From the NCBI GenBank assembly GCA_003971905.1, contig RSEE01000037.1:62001-126000 (forward strand): DNA of 64,000 nucleotides, given 5' to 3'. Position numbers and translations under genes: made by a program. Numbering within the stretch: the first letter of the stretch is position 1; the number at the start of each line of letters is the position of its first letter. Source of the stretch: Moniliella sp. 'wahieum'. Its lineage: Eukaryota; Basidiomycota; Moniliellomycetes; Moniliellales; Moniliellaceae. Below are positions 24,601 through 35,782 of this stretch, piece after piece. The notes below the pieces were generated by a model that saw only the letters and a list, made by a program, of their open reading frames with translations, did no database searches and was not told the DNA's origin.

Positions 24601-25502
24601 CCGGGACAAGTCGGTGCGGCTGAACGATGAGTCGATTGATGAGGTGGCATTTGTCTTGGGCCGGGCACGGGACGAGGCGAGACAGGCAGAGTGGGATACG
24701 TCCCACTCTACCGACTCGACCATGAGCCAGACAGGTTGGGACAAGGCCCCGTTGCCTCCTCTGGTCGAGGCGGACGATAGTCGCGATTTGAGCATCACAT
24801 CCCTTGGCTCGGTCCACTCGACCGACTCGACCTCGACTGCGCTCCCCATCGCTCTACGGCGGCCATAGCGTCGCCCTTGCACGCGCAGGCGCACGCTCAC
24901 GCCCGCGCGCCGGACCCAACCACCACCCCGCGCTTGGTCCTCTCACCCTAGCCCACTCCATCGCCGCCTTCGTCACCAACGAACCCGAGCCGCGTGCCTG
25001 TCCCGCCCTGGTCGGACCTACGTCCCCGCCGACGCTCTCCTTGCCGCCTTATTCGGCGCCTCTGACGGGCCGAGCGACCGACCCGCCTGCAGTCTCGCTC
25101 TCGCCCTCGCCCTCTCCCTCTCCTGCGCCCTTGGGTCGAATGGTGCCCTCGGTACGCAGCAAGGTGGCTGCACTGGAAACGAGGGAAGCTGCTTCGCGTC
25201 GGACCTCGATGGACGTACGTACGCCCACGCGTCCCACTTCGCTTATCTGTGCTCCGGCCACACCACAGGGATCCACTCCGCGCCTCGCACGTCGCTCCTC
25301 CGCCCGCACCGCTTCCTTGGCTAGCATGTTCGAACGTGATCGCGTGCTGGAACCTTCGACGGGCCATAATGTCAATGTGCCCCGCGCGACCGATGTCATC
25401 GCCGACCTGGGACGAACTAAGAGTAGTGCAAGTGCCGTGTCGAGTGCGTCGGAGTACTCGGTTGCCTCGGCGCTTGAGCCCGTGCCTTCCCCCGACCTGT
25501 GA
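21649..25502 (+). CDS. Arrestin-domain protein (alpha-arrestin / ART family), multi-frame
   Basis: Probable adaptor that links plasma-membrane cargo to an Rsp5-type ubiquitin ligase. The start at 21649 is inferred from the CCACCACCTCCTCCCCC leader just upstream. The first about 280 residues are Pro/Ser-rich, with frame steps 1 to 0 to 2 to 1, each one missing base. The arrestin N-lobe begins near 22580 (VQGQLEHDRSSMRVKLDLRL) and continues to HVIPFTLEVPVGKGAKGVYY at about 22980, after a frame change at 22930. The C-lobe includes GKVYLSVYLHRPSWVAGQRV and, after an intron at 23324-23421 (GTATGT donor, CTGAC branch, CCAG acceptor), IKGVTLSLVRTVTLFRPQED. The Ser/Pro-rich tail carries an LPPY motif at 25041-25052, fitting an LPxY WW-ligand. 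The stop is at 25502. Confidence 0.8.
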
Positions 25503-26316
25503 GGCTTCTTGCTTGTCTTGCCTGTCTTGCCTGTCTTGCCTGTCTTGCCTGTCTTGCCTGTCTTGCCTGTCTTGCCTGTCTTGCCTGTCTTGGGAGGTTG
25601 GTTGGGATGGGTGCCTGGGCCGTTGGTGTGTCCCCAACTGCCGTGCCGTGTCTAGTTGGCTTTGGCTTTTGTTTTCTCTCTCTCTTTCTTTCTGTTCTCT
25701 CTTTCTTCTGCTCTCTCTTCCCCTTCCCCTTCGCCCCCCTACCCTACCCTTCCCGTCTGTTGCTTGGATCCTTGGTCTTGCACGTGACGCATTTTCTGCC
25801 CTTCTCCTGCCTGGGCCGGAGCCTTGTTCAGTATTAATTTCGACCCCTCCTTCATACATGCTTAGATCTCCCGTTCTCCCGTTCTTCCATCCTTTCAGTT
25901 GCTATCCTCGCAGCGACCCCATAGCGTGTTAAGGGAAGCGAGAGATGGTGGTGTAGTTCATTCAGAGCAGTCCTAAGCAGACCAGTGGTAGATACAGGAC
26001 GGGAGAGATGGAGAGAATAAGGGAGTGGACACGGTAGCTGATCATGTAGCCATGTGGTCTGATTTACGTGCCCACGCTGACATAGCGCTGACCGTTCGCA
26101 CCACGCCTTGCAGGTGCACCGGGTGCTCGGTGTGCTGTAGGATCCATTTGGATTGGCTGTTTCCATGCGTTCGTCAAAGTGCTCCGGGTGGATGCAAGTC
26201 TCCACCCAGAGACGCAAGTAATGAGCCGTTGCCATCACAAGCGAGGTAGCACTGTGCATTGACACTGGCTGCGATTCCGCTTGGCCCTGGCTGTCGGCCG
26301 ACGCAACTGGCATAGG
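25503..26316. other. Intergenic region after the arrestin gene
   Basis: No gene is supported. It begins with a 9-bp minisatellite, then a T/C-rich stretch (25670-25760) and unremarkable sequence. Confidence 0.5.
25506..25592. repeat. CTTGCCTGT 9-mer minisatellite
   Basis: About nine near-perfect copies start a few bases after the arrestin stop codon. Confidence 0.9.
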
Positions 26317-27262
26317 CTACGATGTACAGTATGCATAGCGGGCGGTCCTTGCGCTCACGCGAAACGCGCGGGGCGAGGGCAGGCAAGGACATCGCGTAGC
26401 GCGGAACAGATGCAGAGGATAAGAAATAGGCTGGCGAGAAGGGCATGAACAAGGGGGATCCGGTCGATCTGGGATCTGGGATCGGTGGTCTGTGGTCTGT
26501 GGTCTGTGGTCTGGGGGGCTCGGGGCTCGGTGTCTCGGTGTCGACCCAGGCAACGCGAGTGGGTTATGCGTCGGGGCAAAGTTGGCTTTCCACGTCGGGG
26601 GCGGTGCAGCGGGGGCGTCGGTGGGGCCAGGACGAGCGTCCTGCTGGCTGGCGGTTCCAGACGCATAGAACTCGCGCTTCCATATGGGCACGGAGCGCTT
26701 GAGTTCTTCCAACATCGCCTCGGCCATGGCGAAGGCAGCACGACGATGGCCCGTCGCGACGGCAATCACCACGCTGGCCTCGCCCACGGGCACGACGCCC
26801 AGACGATGGGCAATGTAGATGCTCTGCACCGTGTCGTCCTCGGCGCGAACAGCGGGTCGGAGCCATGGCCAGCAAGGGCGGGTGTGCCCACGGGACGTGG
26901 CAGCTGGCCTGCACGCGCTTTCTGCGCCAGGGAGCACAGCGCCTTGAGCGCCATGGACGTGTACGCCTCGTACTCGAGCTGGCTCACGCGGTGGCCGCCA
27001 AACGAGTCGCGGGTCGAGCCGACAAACACGCACGTGGCGCCGGCGGTGGCGCGGCGCACATGCCGCGCCGCCGCAGCCTCGTCCAGCGGGTCGTACGTGA
27101 GCTGGAACACGTCGGCGCCGTCGTGGGCCTCGAGGCGGCCGGGCGCGGAGGCGGCGGGGGGCTGCTGCTGCCCATCGCGCTCGTGGTCATGCCGGGGAGC
27201 GCGATGGCGGGCAGCGCGACGGCGGAGGTGAAAGAATCAAGCACGCGGCTAGGGTTGCCCAT
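26317..27262 (-). CDS. MOCS2B: Molybdopterin synthase catalytic (large) subunit, MOCS2B/MoaE
   Basis: Catalytic subunit that inserts sulfur into precursor Z to make molybdopterin, working with a MoaD-type small subunit not seen here. Family motifs read VFQLTYDPLDEAAAARHV, then ATCVFVGSTRDSFGGHRV, LEYEAYTSMALKAL, YIAHRLGVVPVGEASVVIAV and the C-terminal LKRSVPIWKREFY followed by TWKAN. The ATG at 27262 (MGNPSRVLDSF) or the in-frame one at 27190 could be used. One missing base in the CCG run after MGSSSPPP puts the N-terminus in another frame, and a second shift is needed near 26900. The family normally ends soon after WKxN. The frame runs on to 26317 through low-complexity text, so the true stop is probably earlier (26500-26570). 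Divergent from the cystathionine synthase gene with 136 bases between. Confidence 0.85.
26485..26513. repeat. GGTCTGT heptamer repeat
   Basis: Four copies of GGTCTGT overlap the uncertain 3' end of the molybdopterin synthase gene. Confidence 0.85.
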
Positions 27263-27398
27263 TAGTATTTAATCCTACTCCGGTGGCGGACTTGGCCTTC
27301 CGGCTTTTTCTCCGGCGGGCACAAGTCGGGCGAAGTCCACCCTCACTACCTCCCCCACCATCCCCACCACCACCACCACCACCACCACCACTCTCGCC

Positions 27399-29561
27399 AT
27401 GGCTGCTGCTGATGCCGCCGCTTCTCTCCCCGCCGAGATCCCCGTCGGACACTCCATCCCGCCCGACGTGCCCCACGCCGTGTCCGTGTCGCTGCCGCAC
27501 TGGCAGGACAACGTCGACTACGAGGAGGGCCGCCTGGGCAGCGTGATGCAGTGCGGCTACCCGCGCTTCTTTATCGCCCGCAACATCACCCGCCTTGCCG
27601 ACCACTTTGCCCAGCGCTTTGCACGCCCCGGCGAACAGGTCATGCTCTTCCCCTCCCACCGCATTGCCCAGGCCGCCCGCGCCTTCATCCAGGCCCAGTA
27701 CGGCGCCCAGCCGCTCGCCATCCGCATCGCCCGCGTCTGCCTCGTCCCCACCGCCAGCGCCAGCACGCCCCCCCCGCCGCCGACCCTGCTCCCAGCCCGA
27801 CACGGTCCAGCTCCACGTCCTCATCTTCCCGGCCGACGTCTTCCCGCTCGCCAAGGCCTTCTGGCAGCACGCTGGCTCTGGCATCTCCTCCCGCTTGGCC
27901 GACAAGTGTCTCGCCATCCTCACCGAGCAGAACAAGCTCTCGCCCGCCGAGGCGGCCACCAGCACGTCGGGCGCTCCTCTTCCGACGACTGGCAACCCGT
28001 ACAAACAGCGCCTCTTCCAAAACCGGCACTACTCGCGTCCCTCGACCCAGCTGGCCAAGGAATCTCGCACCACCCCCGCCTCTTCCCCGAGCAGCACATC
28101 TACCCCTTCCACCACCCTCGCTGGCAGCGGCACCCTCACCACCTCGGTGGTTGCGGCTGCCTTGGCGCCTCGGGCCAGGAGCAGGAAGAGGTGACGGCGG
28201 ACCAGGCGGCGTTTGTAGAAGAACGCTTTGGTCGTAACTTGCCCCTGTCGTCAGCGACCCTGGCCAAGTCGGCAGTGCGCCGTCGGATTGCCGGTACTCT
28301 GTTGGTGGACCAAAAGGGCACCGATCCGGCCCGGTTGGACGACCATGCAGACGAAGAGGCTTACCTCGCCACCGGTGCAAGTGTCCGTCAAGGTACCACC
28401 GTGACTGAAGACGACGTTTATCTCTTCCCCACGGGCATGAGTGCGATCTGGAATGCGCACCAGTTTGCCATGCTGGCCCAGACCAACCAAGCTGGTCCCG
28501 AGTCGGTCGGAGTGAGCATTTGTTTTGGGTAGGTCTTTCCCTTTTCCCTTTCCCTTTCATTTTTTCCTTCCGTCCATTTTTTTCTTGGCATCCATCTAAG
28601 CTCGCTAATCCCGTCCCCCCTTCACAGCTTCCCGTATACGGATACACTCAAGATTCTTCAAAAGTGGGGTCCTGGCTGCGAGTTCTTTGGACATGGAACC
28701 GAGGAGGATGTGGACCGGCTCGAGGCACTGCTCGAGGCCAAAGCAGCGCAGGGCGAGACCAAAGTGCTCGCCTTGTTCTGTGAGTTCCCATCCAACCCAC
28801 TGCTCCGGGCGCCGAACCTTCCGCGCCTGCGCGCGTTGGCAGACCAGTACGGGTTTGTGATTGTTGTCGACGAGACCGTGGGCAACTTTTTGAATGTGGA
28901 GGTACTTCCGTATGCGGATATGGTCGTGTCGTCCCTAACCAAAGTGTTTAGTGGGGATGTGAATGTAATGGGGGGCTCGTTGGTGCTCAACACGGCTTCG
29001 CGCCATGCACCGGCCCTACGCCAGGCGATCAAGGAGAGCTACGAAGATACGTTGTACGACGAGGATGCGCTGTACCTTGAACGCAACTCGCGTGACTTTG
29101 TCGCGCGCGTCGAGCGTATCAACCAGAACACCGAAGCGGTCCTTCGCTTGTTGCAGCAGGACCAAGCGCGTCCCGAAGCCGAGCGCGTCGTCAAGGAAAT
29201 CAAGTACCCCAGCCTCAGTGAGAGCCGAGGGAACTACGACATGTGTCGGCGCAAAACCTTTCCTTCCGGGCGGAGGTCACCAAGCCGGCGGCTACGGCGG
29301 TCTGTTTTCGCTCTTCTTCACCACCCCAGCGGCAGCGCAAGCATTTTTCGATGCTATGGCCTGCCCCAAGGGCCCTTCGCTCGGAACTAACTTTACCCTG
29401 GCCTGTCCCTTTGCTATCTTGGCCCACTACGCGGAGCTGGACTGGGCACAGTCCTATGGCGTAGACCCTTCCTCGTCCGTATCTCAGTCGGACTGGAACC
29501 GGTGGCGGAGTTGGTGACCATGGTTCAACTCGCGCTCGAAGCCGGACGTAAGGCTCTCTAA
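27399..29561 (+). CDS. STR2: Cystathionine gamma-synthase (PLP enzyme of methionine synthesis)
   Basis: Condenses an activated homoserine ester with cysteine to form cystathionine. The ATG at 27399 follows a CCACCACCACCACCACCACT leader. The N-terminal half has the fungal long-form motifs [20 protein letters not shown] and [14 protein letters not shown]. The PLP-lysine motif [20 protein letters not shown] lies at about 28926-28985, preceded by the pyridine-nitrogen Asp in IVVDETVG. An intron at 28529-28627 (GTAGGT donor, TTCACAG acceptor) splits a glycine codon. Frame changes, each one missing base, occur near 27780, 28060-28150, 29230 and 29467. After the last (GACCCTTCC), the frame ends [18 protein letters not shown] ... 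AGRKAL with a stop at 29561. The order of motifs and the C-terminal SVGLE signature make the family certain. Confidence 0.92.
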
Positions 29562-30106
29562 TCCGTCTCGGCATCGTTCGTTCCTGCCCCTGTGGCGCGC
29601 TGCCCGCTGCCCGCTGCCCGCTGCCCTCGACACTGGCAACCTCTTCTGCCCAATCTACTTTGCTCGTCTCCTGCCCCCCCCCCCCCCCCCACCCCATCCC
29701 CCAAAACAATCCCCCTCATCCGTTCCCCCACACGCGCTTATACTTCTTTCTTGCTCTTGCCTCTGAGATCTCATGCCCCCTGACGTCCAACAACGTCCGA
29801 TTCCCCATTCCTGTACTACTCGCCCGCGTCCAACACCGTCGACCCTCCACTTTGAGGCCATGCATCACAATCTCAATCTGCGCCCACGTACATAACACAT
29901 GCCCATAGTACAAGACAAGCAAGATAGATCAAAACAATGGTACGAGAGCAGTGGCGGGGGGGGAAGGGGAACACCAGGGACCTGGCACGTGTAGCTCTCA
30001 GAACCATCGATTCGATCCACCATGGCACACGACACCTTTAGCTCGCTCGCCTGGTTCCTCCCTCGTCCCTCGTCTCCCCCTCGTTCCCTTCCCTTTCATC
30101 GCCTTA
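29562..30106. other. Intergenic region between convergent genes
   Basis: No gene is supported. CGCTGCC repeats lie at 29599-29625 and a C run at 29674-29690. This is probably the 3' flanks of the two genes. Confidence 0.5.
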
Positions 30107-32465
30107 TCATCCAAACATGTTGCCCATGAATGGCTGGTTGGGCGAGGGGGCAAAGCCCTGCTGCTGTTGGAACTGAGCCAGAGCTTGGTGCAACTGCGCC
30201 TGGGTGGGCGCGCCCAGCCCACCCGGAGTCGCTTGCGCCAGCATCGGGTTGATCGATCCGACTGGTTGAGATTGGGGTAGCCCTTGCGCTTGCGCTTGGC
30301 CAAGCGGTACGGACGAAGGCACGGCCATTGACATGGACGGCATTCCAGTCGGCATCCCGGGCACCATAGCCTGCAACGCTCCCTGCATCGTGAATGGCGC
30401 TTGAGCCGCCTGGGTCGGTTGGGACAACGGTTGAGGTTGCAGTGGAGCGACTGCTGTGGTTGTTGCTGCTGCTGCGGCTGTTGCTGCTGCTGAGGCTGAG
30501 GCTGTTGCTGCTGTTGAGGAGGTTGGGAAGGTAACCCACCCCACTGGGGTACAGGTGTACCATGCGGCCCAGCCGACGGGACCGAACCAACTGAAGCAAC
30601 CACAGGCGTTCCGTGCGACAAGGAAGGAGGACCACGTTGCATCATCATTGGACTGGCGGCGTGGGCCAACGCAGCGGGACTCATCCCGCCCGCCGTTGCG
30701 GCTCCGGGTGCGGGTGCGGGACCTGCTCCGCCTGCGCCTGCGCCTACGCCTGCGCCTGCGCCGGACTGGAAGCCCAGTCAGCCGACGTCGACGTCCCCCC
30801 TCCCGCAGGACTCAGCATGGGGGTTGAAAGTCCGACCGCGGAAGTGGGCGGATGGCGTGCCAGCTCCTGCTCCCACCCCCGGTCCTACACCCGGCATGGC
30901 AGGCGAGGCTGAAGCGGCTGAAGCTTGACCGCGCCCGGGGTTGAAGCAGGTGCAAGTGGTGAGCCAGAACCGGTGGGCGAACCGGCGGCGCGGGCACGCA
31001 GCAGGTTCTGTTTTTGTTGGCCAAGGTAGCTTGGAGCGCGACGAGTTGGGTCAGTTGTTGAGGCAGAGGAAGGGAGGAGAAGGATGGGTGGGTACGTTCA
31101 ATGTACTGCACAAAAGGGTGCGGGTGCCCAGCATAATGCGTCTGCAACATCTTGTACGCCGGCACACCGATCGGGCCAAAACGAGCTTGTAGCGCACTGG
31201 CCGTCGCGGTCGTCAGGTCGGGCGGGATGACAGGCTGAGACGCCGGTGCGGGCGCAGTGGGAGCAGGTGCGGAAGGAGGTGCGGAAGCGGGAGGTGCAGG
31301 TGCAGGTGTGGGAGCGACAGCAGAATGGTGGTGGTGGTGGTGGGGGGGCCGGGACTGGGGCTGAAGCTGAAGCTGAAGCTGTGGGCGTAGAATAGGAGGG
31401 GGGCACCGGACTGGCCCCGGTCTCGCCAGTTCCATCGAGGAGCGAACCCGAGGCAGAGGCAGCGCGGACGGCGCGCGTGCGGCCCCCAAGGCCGGCGAGG
31501 CCCCCACGGCCATTGAGGGCGGGGGGAAGCGGGCGGGGGTGGTACTGGACGGGTCTTGCAGCGAGAGGGCACGGGCAGGGGTGCCAGGCTGGCCCGAAGC
31601 ACTGCCAGGCCGCAGGGCGGCAAGCAGCGCAGGCGTCGCGGGTGGCTCGCCCTGCCGCTCTTGTGGGAAGACTGAGGCGGGCGGGACGGGGCGTCGGTGC
31701 GCTGGGCATGGTCGAGACGCGCGATGGCTTGGTAGAGCAGCGTGAGCGGGTGGCGGTCAGGGAAGACGCCCGCGGGCGGGAAGGCGAGCGAGGGCATCTT
31801 GCTCCGTTGGTCCGCCGTCAGGGAGGAGGCCACGTGCGCGTCGGCGAGCCAGGCGAGGAAGGCGAGGTTGCTCTGCAGAGAGAAAGCAGACTAGGATGGG
31901 CCGGAGGAGTCAGTGGGCGCCAACCAAACGGGGGAGGAGCGGGACGGGAGGGAGACGGGAGGGAGACGTACCCATGGGAGCGCGAAGAGCGCGCTTGTCC
32001 GGCCGCGACCAGGTTGCCACGCTCCTTGAGCAGCTCCTTGTTGGTGCGGAGGAGGAGCACGACGAGGGCGCGGAGGTACACGTGCGGCTGGTCGAGCGCG
32101 AGGAGGGTAGGGATGGAAGGAAGTTGCGAGGCGTCGATGCCGGCAGAGGCGGAGGCGAGGCGCGGGGTGGAGGAGTGGGACGCGGAGCGGTCGCGGTCGC
32201 GGTCGGCGCGCTGCGCGAGCAGAGGCGAGGAGGCCGGCACCGACCGGGGGCCCTGGGACGGCGGGCGCGCCGAGGCGGGGGCGGCATGGCGCCGGCGTCG
32301 TTCGGCGTGGCGGCCGGCCAGGCCGAGGGCGGCGGCAGCTGGCCCAGCATCGACGGTCGAGCGCGGGGGGGTTCGCGGTGGTGGTGGTGTGGGGGGCGGG
32401 GGCGGGGCGACGGCGGGGGCGACGGCGGTGGGGCTGCCGGACATGGTGGCGAAGAGCGGGTCCAT
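30107..32465 (-). CDS. Gln/Pro-rich protein with SSXT-like domain (SS18/SWI-SNF subunit-like)
   Basis: Probable chromatin-remodelling subunit. The start at 32465 (MDPLFATMSGSP) follows a CCGCCGCCGCCACCA leader; a second ATG lies at 32444. Near 32110-31940 the text reads TLLALDQPHVYLRALVVLLL, then RTNKELLKERGNLV. An intron at 31873-31971 (GTACGT donor, CTGCAG acceptor) joins LFALPW to SNLAFLAWLADAHV. The pattern of N..L....NL, a variable gap and xxNLxFLAxxADA is the SSXT/SS18 helical hairpin as I know it, so the assignment is by resemblance. A second conserved-looking block is LQARFGPIGVPAYKMLQTHY near 31180. The end is Gln-rich (QPQPQQQQQPQQQQ) and finishes PNQPFMGNMFG at 30107. Several single-base losses are needed. 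It is divergent from TAF4, 272 bases apart. Confidence 0.5.
30447..30530 (-). repeat. CAG/CAA-type poly-Gln tract
   Basis: CTG-rich triplets on the + strand encode Gln runs in one minus-strand frame and Ser or Ala runs in the others. The tract sits at a probable frame change. Confidence 0.8.
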
Positions 32466-32737
32466 TGGTGGCGGCGGCGGAGGCAACGAAGAAAGCAGAA
32501 GCAACAGGAGCAACCACAGCCACAGCGAAGCGCGTCGCGTTGGCGGGGAGGACTTGCGTGGGTGATGCGGATGGTCGCAGCCTTGCAAGCCAGCGGCAAA
32601 TTCGCCCCAAATTCATCCCAAAATTAAATCCCACAAATATCCGCCCGCCTCGCAGGCCAGCGTCGCCACCACGCCTCCGCCCCTCTCCGCCGCCTCCACC
32701 TCCACCACCTCCACCACCCTCCACCACCTCCCCCGCC
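32466..32737. promoter_or_regulatory. Shared divergent promoter of the SSXT-like gene and TAF4
   Basis: A 272-base spacer lies between opposing start codons, with CCACC/CCTCC tracts at both ends (CCTCCGCCGCCGCCACCA on minus; CCACCACCTCCCCCGCC on plus). An ATTAAATCC stretch near 32624 is the only AT-rich patch. Confidence 0.5.
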
Positions 32738-34713
32738 ATGTACAACGGCATGTACTCCTCCCGCAGTACGCCGCCCGCTGCGGCTGCTGCTGCGGCTGCC
32801 GCGGCCCAACAACAACAGCCCCACCACCAGCAGCAGCAGCAGCAGCCACACCAGCACCAGCAGCCGCCTCAGCAGCACGCCCAGAGCCCTGCCTCCTCCG
32901 CCGCCGGCTCCCCATCCGCCCCCGCCATCCCCGGCTACCCCGGCTTCCCTCCCTCCCCATCGCCTTCCCAGGCCTGCCCGGCTTGGCCATGCCCAACACC
33001 CTCTTCCCCGCGCACCCGCCCTCAACCCCGCCCTCTTCTCCCCGCGGCCCTCCGAATCCCGCCCCGCCGACAACCTTCCAAGCCCCGCTCCAGCCAGCCC
33101 AAGCCATCCGCCAAGAAGACCGCCCCCTCCACCCCCGCGGGCTCCCCAGGCGCCAATGCCAGCACCGCCAATGGCACCACCGCCATCGGTACTGGCGCCG
33201 GTACTGCTTCTGCTGCTGGCACTGCCACTGGCACCGGCGCGAACCCACGTCCTTCCGACGCATCACGCGATTCGGCTCATGCGTCCCATGTCCACGCTGC
33301 GGCGGTGCAAGCCCTCTCCACAGCCCGCCAGCCGACGATCAAAAGCGAAGGTGCCAAGGGAAGCAAGCCTCAGCCAACGGTACTGCGGGCGCCGCGCCTG
33401 GGCCGGGCCGAGGTGCACGTCGATGCGACGAATGCGTTGGATGTCATGACGGGTGCGGGCATTGACCTTCGTGCGGAGCAAGAAGCGATTGGGGGTGCGC
33501 CCACCTCGACCGCTGGTGTGCCCGGCCAATTCCGTCGCGCCGGTGCCGATGCGACCCAGGGCGGACTGTACCTCCACGCGCTGGATTTGAGTGTCAAGGT
33601 GCACCAGATTGCCGCCCAACAAGGCTTGCATGTGGATCCTACGGTGCTCAACTATCTCTCCCTCGCTACCCGACAACGGTTCCGCAACTTACTTGAGATT
33701 ATGGTTCGAACTGCACGCCATCGTCAGTGGAGTGGGCAGGATGCTCCCCCAGGCTTTTGGCCCGGTCGCAGCAAAAAACGCTCGGCCGACCAGGCGGGCT
33801 GGAGGAAGAACAAGGAGAGGATGAGCAGGATGTGCGGAACGCCAAGGCGGATCGGGGCAGGATAGCACGTTTCACCAGGATGTACAGAATCCAGACCTCT
33901 TGCTCGCCGCTTTGGAAAAAGTCGAACGACGAACCGAGATGCGCGCCAAGCAAAGCGAGCCGAACGCGAAGCACGTTACCGTGCTGCGATGGAGGCCCAA
34001 GCCGCCGTCGGAGACGCGTCTGGCCCGCGGGCAGCCAACCCGCCGACGCTCCCGCTGGTGCAATCACCGTCGAAGAAGGCGGCAAAAAAAGCACGTGTCC
34101 TTAAAACATGCCACACCGGACGTGCAAAAGAAGTTGGCGGATTCGGTGGCACAATCGGCCTTGGGCGGAGGCTCGTCGCGCTATGCGTGGATGTCGTCGG
34201 GCGTGCATGGGTTTGGCGGGGCAGGAGCGGCAGCACAGCCGGGCAGCAAGGAGGCCGACGGCCACACGGGTGATGGCGATGGCGATGGCGATGCCAACGC
34301 CACGGCCACAGCAACGGCAATGGCAATGGCGACAAGGAAGCTGCAGCAGGTGGCGGTGGTGCAGGCGCGGGCGGCGGACCGGGCGCTGGGACAGCACCCG
34401 TGCATGGGGCGACTTGGCGTCGCGTCAGGCCGCCAAGGCTGCGGAGGAACGGCGGCGGTGACGCGGGTGACGCTCCCGGATGCGCTGGCGGCGTTGGAGC
34501 GGGAGCGGGCGGGCGGAGCAGGCTGGGTCGGGGATTGCCACGCTGCGCACGACGCGCGCGCTGGGGCGGGCCGGCGTTCCGCGTGCCGGCACCGGCGCCA
34601 CCACCGTCAACGTCGACGCCGTCGTTGTAGGAAGAGGAGAAGGAGGAGGAGGAGGAGAAGACGAAGACGAATGTCAGTGCGAACGCAAAGCAGAGCAACA
34701 ACTTGCGACGTGA
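32738..34713 (+). CDS. TAF4: TFIID subunit TAF4-like protein
   Basis: Histone-fold subunit of the general transcription factor TFIID. The ATG at 32738 (MYNGMYSSRSTPP) follows CCACCACCTCCCCCGCC. Poly-Ala and poly-Gln/His/Pro tracts (32780-32900) lead into a Thr/Ala-rich linker. The TAF4 histone-fold region reads NALDVMTGAGIDLRAEQEAI, then LHALDLSVKVHQIAAQQGLH and NYLSLATRQRFRNLLEIMV (about 33430-33710). After frame changes near 33770-33850, coiled-coil text continues (NPDLLLAALEKVERRTEMRA). The C-terminal family block is AKAAEERRR then VTLPDALAALERER near 34430-34500. The final frame is uncertain: stops at 34630 or 34713 are possible, and I chose the latter. The order of histone fold and C-terminal helix matches TAF4. 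Confidence 0.8.
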
Positions 34714-34743
34714 AAGCAGCCCGGTTGTAGTGGCCGTTACTAG

Positions 34744-35481
34744 TTACGCGTTACGATCGACTGAGTGGTGGTTGTTTTGCGTAGTGCTTCTCAGCAGAGG
34801 TACACTCGCCTGGTGCCTGTATGCCGGGGAGTGATACACGAGTAGGGTTGGCAACTGGTAGCACAGCGCCAGTGTGAGCCCGACCCAAAGCACCCAGTGC
34901 GCGTAGGCACGGCGCCTGTCTCCCCTCGCGGTGACCAAACTTGTCTGGCGTTTGGACTGAAGCGGCCAAGGCCCCCTCTGGCCATTGCATTGCGCCTTGG
35001 CAAATGGGCGAGTTGGTGGTAGATGATACGGCGCACAAAGTGTGCCATGCCGCCGAGACGCGCTTGCTCTTGGCCATGTCGAGCCGGGACACGAAGCTTA
35101 CTGGCGTCGCTTGCGATGGCCCTGCGCGCCCACCTGTCCATCTCGGCTGGCTTGTCGCTTCCGCATATACACCGTGTCCTACACACGAAGAAATCAACGT
35201 TCAGCATAGCCAAGACAACTTCCGTGGCACGTAGTGCCTTTTACAAGGTATGCGACACGATCAAGCCCAAAAGGTGGAGGAAGTGGTGGACGACCACCAA
35301 CGCATCTTCCTCCGTAACGCAATTGGCCTTCAACAACAAACCGCATCCCCCCCATCGCCTCCCGCGTTTGTGGCAGACAAAGGGCGACGAAACCCACACA
35401 CGTCTCCGCCGTCGAAGACGCCAGTTGCATGACCTTGCCCGATGCTGCCCATGGCTCCTTGATGCTCGATATATCCATCAT
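34744..35481 (-). CDS. Putative TLC-domain-like multi-pass membrane protein
   Basis: The ATG at 35481 (MMDISSIKEPWAASGKVMQL) lies 46 bases downstream of a TATA-like box. One base shift later the text reads EEDALVVVHHFLHLLGLIVS (about 35320-35255), a His-His motif in a hydrophobic helix as in TLC (TRAM/LAG1/CLN8) proteins. Then come GMAHFVRRIIYHQLAHLP (about 35060), like the TLC FxxRI segment, and AHWVLWVGLTLALCYQLPTL (about 34900) as a last membrane helix. Three frames are needed over 740 bases, so the residue-level reading is approximate. The TLC assignment is by motif resemblance only; it may be another fungal membrane family. Confidence 0.4.
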
Positions 35482-35782
35482 GGTCTTCGCGTCAGGCTAC
35501 GACCAAGTCCCAAGGGGTTAACGTCGCCTATTATATACCGCCGCACCGGCTGTCACAGTCGGGGCTAAGGCGAGGAGACCAGAATCGGACTAGGCCAAGG
35601 GTGTAGCAATCGTTCGTGGGGAAGAGCAAGAACAGGACATGGTGCGAAGTGGAAGAAAACAGGGAAGGAGCGAGACGCTCGAGACGAAGAAATTGGAAAT
35701 GGGAGCGAGATCAGCCAAACTACACACCGGCCAGGGGGCCAGAGCCAAAAGTCGCTTGCACCGCTTGTACCGGCCGCTACCG
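35482..35782. promoter_or_regulatory. Promoter region with TATA-like box
   Basis: The minus strand reads GGTATATAATAGG (35527-35538 on plus), 46 bases upstream of the ATG at 35481. This is the clearest TATA box in the window. The remainder is unremarkable and includes the 3' flank of the next minus-strand gene. Confidence 0.5.
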
